Source: Pseudonocardiaceae bacterium YIM PH 21723 (GTDB taxonomy: Bacteria > Actinomycetota > Actinomycetes > Mycobacteriales > Pseudonocardiaceae). Taken from it: a stretch of 64,000 nt of DNA. The first letter of the stretch is position 1. Every line of letters begins with the position of its first letter. Shown piece by piece: positions 63,536-64,000 of this stretch. The stretch covers positions 62,001 through 126,000 of the forward strand of contig QZFT01000024.1 of the NCBI GenBank assembly GCA_003600225.1. Direction: 5' to 3'. Below the pieces are notes generated by a model, which saw only the letters and a program-made list of their open reading frames with translations, had not been told where the DNA came from and searched no databases. Made by a program: the position numbers and the translations under genes.

Positions 63536-64000
63536 TCAGTCGCCCAGCGCCTTCAACAGTCGATCTACCGAACTGCCCAGATTCCACTGGTCCCGCAAGG
63601 CCATCGCGGTTTTCGTGTCCACTGTGGAAGTGGCGAGCCGATCATCCCGATCCTGCTCGATGGGGGCGTCGGTCGCGACGTTCACCACCCTGGGGGCGAC
63701 GGCCAGGTAGTCGGTCGCCTCAAGGAGTTTTGCCCGCACCCCCTTGGCGATCCGCTTGTCGCCCGCGTCCTGCGAGGCGGTCAGCAGCGCCGCCAGCGAA
63801 CCGAACTCGGTGATCAGCTTGGCCGCCGTCTTGTCGCCGATCCCGGCGACGCCGGGCAACCCGTCCGACGGGTCGCCGCGCAGCATCGACATCTCCGCGT
63901 ACGAGCGGCCCGCGGTCGCCTCCGGCACCCCGTACTTGGCGGCCACCTCGGCTGGGCCGTAGACCTCCGCCTTGGCGATGCCCTTGCCCGCCCAGATCAC
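63536..64000 (-). CDS. 5'-3' exonuclease (PolA-N/Xni-type), 5' end beyond the window
   Basis: The visible 154 residues hold the helix-3-turn-helix DNA-binding motif of FEN/PolA 5' nucleases: GDPSDGLPGVAGIGDKTAAK, followed by a Leu/Ala-rich C-terminal domain. The catalytic N-terminal half lies outside the window. It is the free-standing actinobacterial 5'-3' exonuclease type. Confidence 0.88.
   Translation of the reverse strand: MIWAGKGIAKAEVYGPAEVAAKYGVPEATAGRSYAEMSMLRGDPSDGLPGVAGIGDKTAAKLITEFGSLAALLTASQDAGDKRIAKGVRAKLLEATDYLAVAPRVVNVATDAPIEQDRDDRLATSTVDTKTAMALRDQWNLGSSVDRLLKALGD

Overview
The window is a GC-rich actinobacterial chromosome segment. The flanking genes (a Spo0M-type arrestin-like protein, secreted trypsin-fold proteins, a DUF305/LVIVD pair, a TetR regulator divergent from a metallo-beta-lactamase/methyltransferase pair) would fit a Pseudonocardiales-type host (Amycolatopsis, Saccharothrix, Lentzea and relatives). 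That is inference from gene style only. No LysB-type mycolate esterase lies beside the endolysin, which is consistent with a host lacking mycolic acids.

Most of the window, about 3.93 to 57.9 kb, reads as one integrated temperate siphophage. Its plan resembles mycobacteriophage L5 (Cluster A) opened at attP. At the left end are a leftward tyrosine integrase and a small excisionase-like protein. Then comes a long leftward early arm (6.3-26.1 kb) with a family-A DNA polymerase, metallophosphoesterase, split DnaG-type primase, resolvase-like nuclease, RecA/DnaB-fold ATPase, RecB/Cas4-like nuclease, an L5-gp71-like immunity repressor, many small genes and an ArdA antirestriction protein. A control region at 26.1-29.1 kb holds the early leftward promoter, a dense hairpin array, an HNH endonuclease gene and probably the packaging site. 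The rightward late arm (29.1-47.2 kb) has terminase, amidase, portal, MuF, scaffold, capsid, connectors, tail tube, tail chaperones, tape measure, minor tail proteins and holin, and ends at a strong terminator.

Cargo sits in three places. At 14.5-17.6 kb an MmyB-type regulator, an alpha/beta hydrolase and a menaquinone-pathway MenB are lodged in the early arm. At 47.2-49 kb there is a membrane protein and a polymorphic-toxin-like nuclease with its presumed immunity gene. At 49-57.7 kb is an island of NUDIX hydrolase, DegT/StrS aminotransferase, Gfo/Idh/MocA dehydrogenase, several small Cys-containing proteins and a resolvase-like protein on the minus strand, facing an HTH-TPR regulator, a YdcF protein, a WbqC protein and a DUF6624 gene on the plus strand. 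The DUF6624 gene is split by a complete IS481-family element with a CTAG target duplication. Secreted proteins at 5.5 and 28.0 kb and a small reversed gene at 41.9 kb are further candidate lysogeny genes.

Three features stand out. The phage repeatedly appears to start genes at CTG (and perhaps ATC) codons placed correctly behind Shine-Dalgarno sequences or in CTGA stop/start overlaps. The repressor promoter and the early promoter share one architecture (18-bp spacer, an operator-like GTARGTTG box over the -35). About 16 perfect stem-loops crowd 26.6-27.24 kb and run through the HNH coding sequence. In the host flank, a trypsin paralogue has lost all three catalytic residues.
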